Assembly: GCA_965657135.1 (NCBI GenBank)
Contig: CBFHNF010000003.1
Location: forward strand, 1-64,000
DNA length: 64,000 nt
Source: HIMB11 sp965657135
Lineage (GTDB): Bacteria; Pseudomonadota; Alphaproteobacteria; Rhodobacterales; Rhodobacteraceae
Reading direction: 5' to 3'
The notes beneath the pieces are model-generated. The model saw only the letters and a program-made list of their open reading frames with translations. It searched no databases and was not told the DNA's origin. Below, piece by piece: positions 25,375 to 34,134 of this stretch (positions are counted from its first letter, which is position 1; every line of letters starts with the position of its first letter). The position numbers and the translations under genes are program-made.

Positions 25375-25478
25375 TGCCATGGGTAAACTCCTTTGAGTTT
25401 ATTTATGTCTCAAATGCGCTATTCAACAAGAGGGAAAGCCGCATTTTTTGAATAAAGCTGCAAAAGAAGTCCGCCGAA

Positions 25479-27638
25479 TTATGCAAAGGCGTCCCCAAAG
25501 CTATTCCTATACAGCGCGCTGAGCTCGGCCAAGTCGGCTTCTGAGCCACCGAATTTAACGGATGTGCCGCCAAATCGACCAACTGAGTGCAGGGATAGGC
25601 CAGCCTGGTTGGCCGCAGCCATCAGAGCCTCGGCTTGGTCAAAATTGCAGGCGATCAAATATCGTGCCTGATCTTCGCCAAACAGCGTGGCAGTATCACT
25701 GGCATCGAGCGTTACACCAACTCCGGATACTTCGGCCATCTCAAATGCAGCAAGTGCGAGCCCCCCATCGCTTAGATCTGTACAAGCCCGGATTATGTTA
25801 CGATTTGCCAGAATGAATTCGCCGTGCGCCGACTCTTGTTCTAGATCAACGTTCGGGGCATCCCCATCTTCACGATTAAAGACCTCAGCCAAGAGTGCTG
25901 ATTGCCCCAAGTGACCAGTTGTTTCGCCTAATACCAAGGCGACATGTCCATCACGCGCACGATCCAAAATGGGGGTTTCATCCGCAGCGATTAAACCAAC
26001 TGCGCCAATTGTTGGTGTCGGTAAAATAGCGTTCCCGTCAGTTTCGTTATAAAGACTTACGTTTCCCGAAACGATTGGCATATTCAATGCAGCAACCGCC
26101 GATCCAATCCCCGTGATTGCACCCACGAATTGACCCATGATCTCGGGCTTTTCGGGATTACCAAAGTTTAAATTATCCGTACTGGCTAAGGGGCGGGCGC
26201 CAACGGAAATCAAATTACGATAGGCTTCTGCGACCGCTTGGCGTCCACCCATTTCAGGATTAGCCTTGACGTAACGCGGTGTTACGTCTGATGTAAATGC
26301 CAGTTTTTTGCCAGTACCATGAACGCGAATAACGCCCGCACCGAACCCTGGGCGCTCGGCCGTATCTGCCATGACCTGGCTATCATACTGTTCATAGACC
26401 CATTGCTTGGAGCTATAGTTTACAGAGCCAATCAATGCCTTAAGGGCGTCAATCGGGTCGATTTCTGGGACGTCATCCATCTTCTCTGGAGCAGGTGTTT
26501 CAACCCATGGACGGTCATATTCCGGTGCATTTCCGGATAAGGCACGCAAAGGTAAGTCTGCTTTACATTCACCATTATGCATAATCAAGAAACGGTCTTC
26601 TGACAGGGTCTCACCAACAATCGCGAAATCTAAATCCCATTTGTCAAAGACAGCTTTGGCTTCGGTCTCTTTTTCAGGGCGTAATACCATCAACATGCGC
26701 TCTTGAGATTCAGAAAGCATCATTTCATAAGCGGTCATGTTGGGTTCGCGTGTTGGAACTTTTTCTAAATCAAGACGAATGCCAAGTTGGCCTTTGTCTC
26801 CCATTTCAACAGCCGAGCAGGTCAGACCTGCAGCGCCCATATCTTGGATGGAGATAACAGCACCCGTTTGCATCAGTTCCAAACAAGCTTCCATGAGACG
26901 TTTTTCAGTGAATGGATCACCAACCTGAACAGTTGGGCGTTTCTCTTCAATTGTATCATCAAATTCGGCGCTGGCCATCGTTGCACCGCCCACACCATCG
27001 CGGCCGGTTTTCGCACCCAAATATACCACAGGCATACCTACGCCTGAGGCCGCGGAATAAAAGATTTTGTCTGTGTCCGCCAATCCCGCTGCAAAAGCGT
27101 TCACCAAACAGTTGCCGTTGTAAGCGGGGTGAAAACGTACTTCACCACCTACGGTTGGAACACCGAAGCAGTTTCCATAACCACCCACACCTTCGACGAC
27201 CCCATGCACCAATTGACGTGTTTTTGGATGTGATTTTTCACCAAATGACAGTGCGTTCATTGCCGCAATTGGCCGTGCACCCATGGTAAAAACATCCCGC
27301 AAAATACCTCCGACACCTGTCGCGGCACCCTGGTAGGGTTCGATGTATGAGGGGTGATTGTGACTTTCCATCTTGAAAACAACGGCCTGTCCGTCACCGA
27401 TATCAACGATACCAGCGTTTTCACCAGGGCCACAAATCACTTGCGGGCCTTCTGTAGGCAAAGTACGAAGCCACTTTTTTGAGGATTTATAAGAGCAATG
27501 TTCATTCCACATTGCGGAAAAAATACCAAGTTCAGTAAATGTTGGTTCACGTCCGATGATATCTAGGATTAGTTGGTATTCGTCTTGTTTTAACCCATGC
27601 GCATCGATCAGTTCGGGTGTGATTTTTGGTTCGCTCAT
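25479..27638 (-). CDS. purL: Phosphoribosylformylglycinamidine synthase subunit PurL
   Basis: The 719-residue large subunit of the alphaproteobacterial PurL-PurQ-PurS complex, which converts FGAR to FGAM in purine synthesis. AIRS-fold motifs are visible in order: the EHCSYKSSKKWLR segment (about 46-58), the SHNHPSYIEPYQGAATGVGGILRD loop, QDMGAAGLTCS, then the second half with DNLNFGNPEKPEIMGQF and TDLSDGGLALA. No purQ or purS lies in the window. The gene is on its own; a terminator and small-RNA candidate precede it. Confidence 0.96.
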   Translation of the reverse strand: MSEPKITPELIDAHGLKQDEYQLILDIIGREPTFTELGIFSAMWNEHCSYKSSKKWLRTLPTEGPQVICGPGENAGIVDIGDGQAVVFKMESHNHPSYIEPYQGAATGVGGILRDVFTMGARPIAAMNALSFGEKSHPKTRQLVHGVVEGVGGYGNCFGVPTVGGEVRFHPAYNGNCLVNAFAAGLADTDKIFYSAASGVGMPVVYLGAKTGRDGVGGATMASAEFDDTIEEKRPTVQVGDPFTEKRLMEACLELMQTGAVISIQDMGAAGLTCSAVEMGDKGQLGIRLDLEKVPTREPNMTAYEMMLSESQERMLMVLRPEKETEAKAVFDKWDLDFAIVGETLSEDRFLIMHNGECKADLPLRALSGNAPEYDRPWVETPAPEKMDDVPEIDPIDALKALIGSVNYSSKQWVYEQYDSQVMADTAERPGFGAGVIRVHGTGKKLAFTSDVTPRYVKANPEMGGRQAVAEAYRNLISVGARPLASTDNLNFGNPEKPEIMGQFVGAITGIGSAVAALNMPIVSGNVSLYNETDGNAILPTPTIGAVGLIAADETPILDRARDGHVALVLGETTGHLGQSALLAEVFNREDGDAPNVDLEQESAHGEFILANRNIIRACTDLSDGGLALAAFEMAEVSGVGVTLDASDTATLFGEDQARYLIACNFDQAEALMAAANQAGLSLHSVGRFGGTSVKFGGSEADLAELSALYRNSFGDAFA

Positions 27639-27717
27639 AATGGCCCCTTAAACGTCATGCGCATCGTTTATGACATCACGCGAAAAAGGGCAACATTCAC
27701 ACTGATCAGATTTGGAC

Positions 27718-27787
27718 AAAAAAAAGGGCCGAGCAAGCTCGGCCTTAGTCCAACAGGGAGGTATGAAGACGCAAAATCGTCTCCATA
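27718..27787 (-). ncRNA. Candidate small RNA with anti-Shine-Dalgarno motif
   Basis: Read on the minus strand: promoter TTGCAT (27821-27816), 16-base spacer, TTATAC (27799-27794); a 5' stem-loop AGACG-loop-CGTCT (27782-27767); an unpaired stretch with CCTCCC (27761-27756); then a terminator, GGCCGAGC-TT-GCTCGGCC (27744-27727), followed by eight T. The expected transcript is about 70 nt. No open frame accounts for it. A stem-loop plus an unpaired CCUCCC resembles the anti-SD RNAs known from Alphaproteobacteria. Confidence 0.55.
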
Positions 27788-27819
27788 GGCGTGGTATAAG
27801 GATTGTTTTTAACACATGC

Positions 27820-27847
27820 AAGAAAAAGAATGCTGCGATTGCAGCAT
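27820..27847 (-). terminator. Terminator after the LysR-type gene
   Basis: Stem ATGCTGC-AATC-GCAGCAT on the minus strand, followed by TTCTTTTTCTT. It ends the lysR transcript about 33 bases past the stop, just before the candidate small RNA promoter. Confidence 0.8.
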
Positions 27848-27879
27848 ATCCGCTATGCATTTTTTGCATGGCTGCCGAT

Positions 27880-28788
27880 TTATTGTGAAATTTCTCCGTT
27901 ACGTAATGCGCGGCGATAATCGATAATCTCGTCTTGGACGAAATCGCGAAACGCAGCTACCCGCTTTGAGTGGCGCAATTCTTCCGGGTAGGCCAGATAA
28001 ACAGGTACTTCCACAGACTCTAAGTCTTCTAATACGCGAACAACCCCTTCAAAATCCAATGTGATATAATCTGGTAAGATGCCAATCCCAAGATCATGGA
28101 TAACAGCCTGCAAAACACCAAAATAGTTATTCACAGTTAACATTGAGGGTAGGTCAAATGTCATGAGTTTTTGAGTAAGGGCAAGACCCGCGCTTACTTG
28201 GGCGGATCGTGGATGCTGGCAAATCAATCTATGATGTATCATATCTTCAATGCTGTCAGGAATACCATGCGTTTGGATATAGGTTGGTGATGCATATAGG
28301 CGCATCCGAACACTCATTAATCGTTTTCGAATTAAGTCTGCCTGCGAGGGTTCCTTCATGCGAATTGCCACGTCTGCCTCGCGCATCGGAAGGTCTAAGA
28401 CGCGCTCCTCCAACATAAGATCAATTTTTAGGTCGGGATATTTTTCGTATAGTTTCGGCAAGCGTGGTGCAAGCCAAAGCGATCCAAATCCAGTTGAGGT
28501 GGTCACGCGTAACTCACCAAAAACTTCTTCTTCGCTGTCCTTTATACGCGCCTCTGCTGCCTCTAACCGTTTTACCATCGATTGAGTGGCGTCAAATAGT
28601 AGTTCGCCTTGTTCGGTCAGGATCAACCCACGTGCATGACGATGGAAAAGGTTAGTGTTGAGTGATTCTTCTAATGCGCGCACCTGACGTGATACCGCTG
28701 ATTGAGATAATCGAAGTGTATCACCAGCATGCGTCAGGCTTCCTGCGTCAGCAACAGCATGAAAAATACGCAGTTTATCCCAATCCAT
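27880..28788 (-). CDS. LysR-family transcriptional regulator
   Basis: A 302-residue LysR protein. The helix-turn-helix (about 20-42, GSLTHAGDTLRLSQSAVSRQV) and a type II periplasmic-binding effector domain (about 93-290) are clear. The ATG at 28788 (MDWDKLRIFHAVAD) follows GGAGCAAACGAG; the longer start at 28854 adds an unlikely leader. It is divergent from the ior fusion gene; whether it controls ior is not known from sequence. The effector is unknown. Confidence 0.85.
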   Translation of the reverse strand: MDWDKLRIFHAVADAGSLTHAGDTLRLSQSAVSRQVRALEESLNTNLFHRHARGLILTEQGELLFDATQSMVKRLEAAEARIKDSEEEVFGELRVTTSTGFGSLWLAPRLPKLYEKYPDLKIDLMLEERVLDLPMREADVAIRMKEPSQADLIRKRLMSVRMRLYASPTYIQTHGIPDSIEDMIHHRLICQHPRSAQVSAGLALTQKLMTFDLPSMLTVNNYFGVLQAVIHDLGIGILPDYITLDFEGVVRVLEDLESVEVPVYLAYPEELRHSKRVAAFRDFVQDEIIDYRRALRNGEISQ

Positions 28789-28884
28789 CTCGTTTGCTCC
28801 GTTTTTTGTATTGATGACATGATTCTGTTCATTGTCATATTGAACTGGTAACATGACGCAGCGTTCAAAATAAATCTATAGCTT

Positions 28885-28907
28885 GGTCAGAAAAGCTGAC
28901 CTATAAT
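28885..28907 (+). promoter_or_regulatory. Candidate ior operator and -10 element
   Basis: A palindrome GGTCAG-AAAAG-CTGACC (28885-28901) abuts TATAAT (28902-28907), 27 bases before the ior start. A palindrome touching the -10 is a typical repressor or activator site. Confidence 0.5.
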
Positions 28908-28933
28908 TTGAATAACCGATGGGAGGTCATTCG

Positions 28934-31900
28934 ATGAGCACGTCTAAGATTTCACTAACTGATAAATATGATATCAACACGCATCAGGTTTTGCTAAACG
29001 GAACACAGGCGCTGGTTCGTTTAATGATTGCGCAAAAATATCGTGATAAACAGGCGGGTTTAAACACTGCAGGTTACGTGACAGGCTACCGAGGTTCGCC
29101 ACTGGGCGCTGTCGATTTCCAAATGAGACGTGCGGGACAGGTTCTTCCCGAAAATGACATCACCTTTCAGGAAGGGTTGAACGAAGATTTGGCGGCAACG
29201 GCACTTTGGGGTGCGCAGCAGGCGGAATTGCGCGGTGAGGGGCGCTTTGATGGTGTTTTTGGACTTTGGTACGGAAAAGGCCCAGGTGTCGACAGATCAG
29301 GCGATGTGATGCGTCACGCAAATATGGCGGGATCATCTAAAAATGGTGGGGTAATTATGGCCATGGGTGATGATCACACGGGTGAAAGCTCGACCGTGTT
29401 GCATCAATCAGATTGGGCCATGGTGGATGCTTCGATGCCCGTTATTTCACCAGCAGGTGTTCAGGAAATTTTGGATTATGGGCATTATGGTTATGCGCTA
29501 TCGCGCTTTGCGGGCGTTTGGGTCGGCCTGAAAACCATGAAAGACACGATCGAGGTGACATCGGTCGTGGACGGTGACCCAAATCGAATGCAATTCCAAA
29601 ACCCCGACATTGAGATGCCAGAGGGCGGTTTGAATATTCGTCTCGTTGATTTGCCCGTTGATCAAGAGGCGCGCTTGCTTCGGCATAAAATTAGCGCTGC
29701 AGAAGCCTTCGCACGCAAAAATCGCATTGATCAACGCGGATTAGGACAAGCAGGGGCCAAAATAGGTGTCGTTTCTGCAGGCAAAAATTGGTTGGATGTG
29801 CAGCATGCGATGTCCGTGCTGGGGATTGATCAACAAGAGGCAATCCGCCTTGGGATTACAACATACAAAGTTGTTCAAACCTGGCCACTGGATAAAACGA
29901 GTTTGCGCGAATGGGCCACAGGGTTGGATTTGATCATTGTGGTTGAGGAAAAACGAAAATTGATAGAACCCCAGATCAAGGACGCCTTGTTCCATGATGC
30001 CAATCATTGCCGCGTTTACGGTGGTGAAAAGGGTGAATTGGGGATACTATTGTTTCCATCAGAAGGGGCGCTGGATCCAATCGATATCGCGCAATCCTTG
30101 GGCGAAATCTTTGTTGAAGAGGGGTGCAGTGGGCAAAAAATTACTGATGGACTGGCGCAGGTTTCAAATGCAAAACACGCAGATAACGCCAGTGATCTGG
30201 CTGCGCGATTGCCATACTTTTGTGCCGGTTGCCCACATAATTCATCGACAAAGGTTCCGGAAGGCTCTCGTGCCTACGCAGGGATAGGGTGCCACTACAT
30301 GGCGCAATGGATGGAGCGGGACACATTGGGATACACCCACATGGGAGCCGAAGGTGCCAATTGGATCGGTGAATCCCTGTTTTCCAAACGTGAACATGTG
30401 TTTCAAAATATTGGGGATGGCACCTATAACCATTCTGGAATTCAGGCAATCCGCGCGGCTGTGAGCGCGGGCACGAATATTACATACAAAATTCTTTATA
30501 ACGACGCAGTTGCCATGACAGGTGGCCAAGGCAATGATGGCGGTTTGGATGCTCCACGTATTGCACGTGAACTTCAGGCAATGGGCGTCAAGAAGCTGGT
30601 CGTTGTTTATGATGACAAAGAGGATTTGGATCTAACAGCCTTTCCCAGCAATGTGGAAACGCATGAACGGGCGAACCTGATGGCCGTTCAAAGAGAATTG
30701 CGTGAAATCAAAGGTGTGAGCGCCATTGTTTATGTCCAAACTTGTGCTGCAGAAAAGCGTCGTCGCCGCAAACGCGGTTTGTTACCTGATCCTGATAAGC
30801 GCATTTTTATCAATACTGATGTGTGTGAAGGTTGTGGGGATTGTGGTGTTCAATCGAACTGTGTGGCGATTACCCCAGTTGAAACGGAATTCGGCCGTAA
30901 ACGCGCGATTGATCAATCGGCCTGTAACAAGGACTTTAGTTGTTTGAATGGTTTTTGTCCTTCGTTTGTTTCACTTCCGGGTGCAACACCTAAGAAGAAG
31001 GCGCGCGCAAATTTCGAACTCCCCGACATTGCCGATCCAAAGATTCCCGCAATTCCTGCAGGTGAAACGTTTAACATCATCACAACAGGTGTTGGTGGCA
31101 CTGGAGTTGTGACAATCGGAGCATTGCTTGCGCAAGCTGCGCAAATAGACGGCAAGGGCGCAGGGATGATGGAAATGGCTGGCCTTGCTCAAAAAGGTGG
31201 GGCGGTTCATGTGCATTGTCGTATCGCCAATCAACCGCAGGATATTTCCGCAATTCGTGTGGCAACGGGTGAATGCGATGCCCTGATTGGTGGGGATTTG
31301 GTCGTAAGTTCAGGAGCAAAAACAATTGGATTAACTTCGACAGGACGGACAGGTGCCGTCGTAAATGATCATGAAATCGTCACTGGAGATTTTACCAGAG
31401 ATACCGAATTTACAATTCCAAATGATCGTTTACGCCTTACTTTGGAGGCGCGCATCAAAGATAGACTTGTTTTGATGGATGCGACACAACTGGCCGGAAC
31501 ACTTTTGGGGGATTCCATTTATTCGAACATGGTGGTGTTTGGGGCATCATGGCAAATGGGGTTCATTCCGCTAAGCCGTGCGTCACTATACGAAGCAATC
31601 ACGCTAAACGGGGCAAAAATAGAACAAAACAAACGTGCCTTTGAAATTGGACGTTGGGCAGCGGCTCATCCTGATGATGCCCACAAAATGCTGATGTCCG
31701 AGGTGGTGACATTACCAAAAAATGGATCAGATGCAATTGCAAATCGGATAGATCATTTGCGTGATTACCAAGGTGATCGTTTGGCAAAACGTTATGAAAA
31801 ATTCCTTGCTCAAATCGACAACCCGAGTCTACGGGATGCTGTTGCATTGGGTTATCATAAATTACTCTCGTATAAGGATGAGTATGAAGTTGCACGTCTG

Positions 31901-32344
31901 CATTTGTCGACTTTGCAAAAAGCACGTCAAAACTTTGATAACGTGACCCAAGTGAATTTCCATCTTGCTCCACCATTGCTGGGAGGGAAGGATGCGAATG
32001 GGCGACCGAAAAAACGCGAATTTGGTCCATGGATGCTGCACGCATTTAAACTTTTGACAAAACTAAAATCTCTTCGCGGAACGCCGCTGGACATGTTTGG
32101 CTATACAAGTGAACGACGTATGGAACGGGCACTTATTGCGCAATACGAAAATGATTTCAAAAGTTTAGCACGTGATGTTCACAGTGCAAACCTTGATATG
32201 TTGATCGAGCTTGCATTGTTGCCTCTTTCGATACGAGGGTTTGGTCCGGTGAAACAAGAAAACGAAAAAAATGCTCAGGCTCGACGCGCTGAAATTTTGG
32301 AGATGATCCACAATAATGAAGCGAAACAACATGCAGCAGAGTAG
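28934..32344 (+). CDS. Indolepyruvate:ferredoxin oxidoreductase, fused IorA-IorB
   Basis: A 1136-residue single-chain enzyme. Order: pyrimidine-binding TPP-like domain (TGYRGSPLGAVDF about 48-60; QEGLNEDLAAT), central TPP-binding domain (FCAGCPHNSST; GIGCHYMAQW; MTGGQGNDGG), a ferredoxin segment (CEGCGDCGVQSNC about 630-642), then a gamma-type domain starting at GVGGTGVVTIGALLAQA (about 717). It decarboxylates arylpyruvates from aromatic amino acids to acyl-CoAs with ferredoxin as acceptor. The ATG at 28934 has GGGAGG seven bases upstream. It is divergent from lysR. Confidence 0.9.
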   Translation: MSTSKISLTDKYDINTHQVLLNGTQALVRLMIAQKYRDKQAGLNTAGYVTGYRGSPLGAVDFQMRRAGQVLPENDITFQEGLNEDLAATALWGAQQAELRGEGRFDGVFGLWYGKGPGVDRSGDVMRHANMAGSSKNGGVIMAMGDDHTGESSTVLHQSDWAMVDASMPVISPAGVQEILDYGHYGYALSRFAGVWVGLKTMKDTIEVTSVVDGDPNRMQFQNPDIEMPEGGLNIRLVDLPVDQEARLLRHKISAAEAFARKNRIDQRGLGQAGAKIGVVSAGKNWLDVQHAMSVLGIDQQEAIRLGITTYKVVQTWPLDKTSLREWATGLDLIIVVEEKRKLIEPQIKDALFHDANHCRVYGGEKGELGILLFPSEGALDPIDIAQSLGEIFVEEGCSGQKITDGLAQVSNAKHADNASDLAARLPYFCAGCPHNSSTKVPEGSRAYAGIGCHYMAQWMERDTLGYTHMGAEGANWIGESLFSKREHVFQNIGDGTYNHSGIQAIRAAVSAGTNITYKILYNDAVAMTGGQGNDGGLDAPRIARELQAMGVKKLVVVYDDKEDLDLTAFPSNVETHERANLMAVQRELREIKGVSAIVYVQTCAAEKRRRRKRGLLPDPDKRIFINTDVCEGCGDCGVQSNCVAITPVETEFGRKRAIDQSACNKDFSCLNGFCPSFVSLPGATPKKKARANFELPDIADPKIPAIPAGETFNIITTGVGGTGVVTIGALLAQAAQIDGKGAGMMEMAGLAQKGGAVHVHCRIANQPQDISAIRVATGECDALIGGDLVVSSGAKTIGLTSTGRTGAVVNDHEIVTGDFTRDTEFTIPNDRLRLTLEARIKDRLVLMDATQLAGTLLGDSIYSNMVVFGASWQMGFIPLSRASLYEAITLNGAKIEQNKRAFEIGRWAAAHPDDAHKMLMSEVVTLPKNGSDAIANRIDHLRDYQGDRLAKRYEKFLAQIDNPSLRDAVALGYHKLLSYKDEYEVARLHLSTLQKARQNFDNVTQVNFHLAPPLLGGKDANGRPKKREFGPWMLHAFKLLTKLKSLRGTPLDMFGYTSERRMERALIAQYENDFKSLARDVHSANLDMLIELALLPLSIRGFGPVKQENEKNAQARRAEILEMIHNNEAKQHAAE

Positions 32345-32371
32345 TTAAGTTCCGCTGGAAAATTATTTTTG

Positions 32372-32390
32372 TCACTGATATAATCAGTGA
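32372..32390. promoter_or_regulatory. Perfect palindrome before the acyltransferase
   Basis: TCACTGAT-ATA-ATCAGTGA, an 8-bp perfect inverted repeat with a 3-base centre. It sits 24 bases before the start and probably binds a dimeric regulator. It lacks a following T-run, so it is not a good terminator for ior. Confidence 0.45.
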
Positions 32391-32413
32391 TCATTAATAT
32401 TGAGCACGATGAT

Positions 32414-33292
32414 ATGCGAAGCCACAGACAAATTGCACGTGACATAAGTTATGCCTATTCCGCACAAACACGCGGCGGGCGTGCCATGATAAAATTGATG
32501 GAAAATGCGACGGGACGCGTTAGCCTGATTAAACGTGCGCGCGGGTACGAACATGATGTCGCCAACGGTGATGATTTTTGGCAAGTCATGGTGCGCCGCT
32601 ATGGGTTGGATTTAGACGTCATTGGCGGCAGCCTTAATAACATCCCCAAGGACAAGCCGCTGGTTGTAATTGCCAATCATCCGTATGGAATTTTGGATGG
32701 TTTGATGTTGGGGCATATACTGACACAAACACGGGGTGATTTCCGTATTTTAGCGCATAAGGTTTTTCGCAAGGCCGAAGATCTAAACCGTGTTATTTTG
32801 CCAATTTCGTTTGATGAAACCAAAGAGGCCGTAAAGCTAAATTTGGAAACGCGCAAGACCGCACTGGATTATTTGAACAATGGTGGTGCGATTGGCATTT
32901 TTCCGGGTGGTACGGTGTCCACGGCGGCCAAACCATTTTCGCATCCGATGGATCCTGCATGGCGCTCGTTCACAGCGCGCTTAATTGCAAAATCAGGTGC
33001 AACCGTTGTTCCCATATTTTTCGATGGCTCCAATTCGCGTTTGTTCCAGTATGCGAGCCGAGTTCATTATACATTGCGGATGGGGTTATTGATCAAAGAG
33101 TTTCGTTCGCGCGTGGGTACACCCGTTCGTGTCGCGATAGGGGAGCCGATTGATCCAAGTGAAATTAAGGCGCGTGAAAAAGACGCGCGTGCACTCATGG
33201 ATTATCTGCGACAAGAGACATATAAGCTGTCACCAACCCCATTAAAGTCATTGGATTATGGCTTTGAATTTGAAGAAAAACATAAATCTTAG
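32414..33292 (+). CDS. Lysophospholipid acyltransferase-family protein
   Basis: A 292-residue PlsC/OlsA-type acyltransferase. The catalytic H-x4-D motif is NHPYGILD (about 89-96), and the IFPGGTVS segment (about 162-169) matches the family FPEGT block; no transmembrane helix is obvious, so it may be a peripheral membrane enzyme. It esterifies a lysolipid with an acyl group; lysophosphatidic acid and lyso-ornithine lipid are both possible. The ATG at 32414 has GAG nine bases upstream; a GTG at 32387 would place the start inside the palindrome. Confidence 0.82.
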   Translation: MRSHRQIARDISYAYSAQTRGGRAMIKLMENATGRVSLIKRARGYEHDVANGDDFWQVMVRRYGLDLDVIGGSLNNIPKDKPLVVIANHPYGILDGLMLGHILTQTRGDFRILAHKVFRKAEDLNRVILPISFDETKEAVKLNLETRKTALDYLNNGGAIGIFPGGTVSTAAKPFSHPMDPAWRSFTARLIAKSGATVVPIFFDGSNSRLFQYASRVHYTLRMGLLIKEFRSRVGTPVRVAIGEPIDPSEIKAREKDARALMDYLRQETYKLSPTPLKSLDYGFEFEEKHKS

Positions 33293-33305
33293 AAAGTAGT
33301 GCCAT

Positions 33306-34118
33306 ATGGCCGTTGGTATTTTTGATAGTGGTCTGGGTGGGCTGACCGTGCATAGCGCTGTGTCTGCCCGTTTACCCGAGGTTCCATTCGTATATTTTGG
33401 TGATAGTGCCCACGCGCCCTATGGGGTGCGGGACGCAGATGATGTTTATACCCTGACGACGCGTGCTGTTGAACGGTTATGGGACGAAGGATGCGATTTG
33501 GTCATCCTTGCATGTAATACTGCATCTGCAGCGGCTCTGCGCCGGATGCAGGAAAGTTGGATTCCAACCGATAAACGTGTTTTGGGTGTTTTTGTTCCAC
33601 TTATTGAGGCTTTGACGGAACGTCGTTGGGGCGACAATTCTCCTCCGCGAGAGGTTGGAATACAAAACGTTGCGCTTTTTGCAACACCTGCCACGGTGGC
33701 AAGTCGTGCATTTCAACGTGAATTGGCGTTCCGCGCGATTGGCGTCGATGTCGAGGCCCAAGCTTGCGGTGGTGTTGTGGATGCTATTGAGGATGGAGAT
33801 TTCATTTTGGCCGAGGCTTTGGTGCGTTCACATGTGGATGCACTTAAACGAAAAATGCCAAACCCACAGGCCGCAATTTTGGGATGTACGCATTACCCGT
33901 TGATGGCACAAACCTTTGCCGATTCATTGGGTCATGATGTCAAAGTTTATTCTCAGGCCAATATTGTGGCTGAAAGCCTTGCAGATTATTTGCAAAGGCA
34001 TCCGAAAATGATTGGCGCGGGAACAAAAAGTAGATACTTGACCACAGGCGACCCGCAGACCGTTTCATCACGGGCCACCCAGTTTTTAAAACGTGAAATT
34101 AAATTCGTATCCGCTTAA
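33306..34118 (+). CDS. murI: Glutamate racemase MurI
   Basis: A 270-residue racemase that makes D-glutamate for peptidoglycan. Catalytic cysteines are in ILACNTASAA (about residue 71) and ILGCTHYPL (about residue 197), and the N-terminus carries IFDSGLGGLTV and FGDSAHAPYG. The start lies 14 bases after the acyltransferase stop, and argC follows 17 bases later, so these may be co-transcribed. Confidence 0.95.
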   Translation: MAVGIFDSGLGGLTVHSAVSARLPEVPFVYFGDSAHAPYGVRDADDVYTLTTRAVERLWDEGCDLVILACNTASAAALRRMQESWIPTDKRVLGVFVPLIEALTERRWGDNSPPREVGIQNVALFATPATVASRAFQRELAFRAIGVDVEAQACGGVVDAIEDGDFILAEALVRSHVDALKRKMPNPQAAILGCTHYPLMAQTFADSLGHDVKVYSQANIVAESLADYLQRHPKMIGAGTKSRYLTTGDPQTVSSRATQFLKREIKFVSA

Positions 34119-34134
34119 TATTAGGAGAAAGCAA

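Noticed and set aside
27763..27891. Plus-strand 42-residue frame with GGGAGG just before its ATG
   Set aside because: The ribosome site lies only one base before the ATG, and the frame runs into the lysR end; the minus-strand RNA model explains the same GGGAGG.
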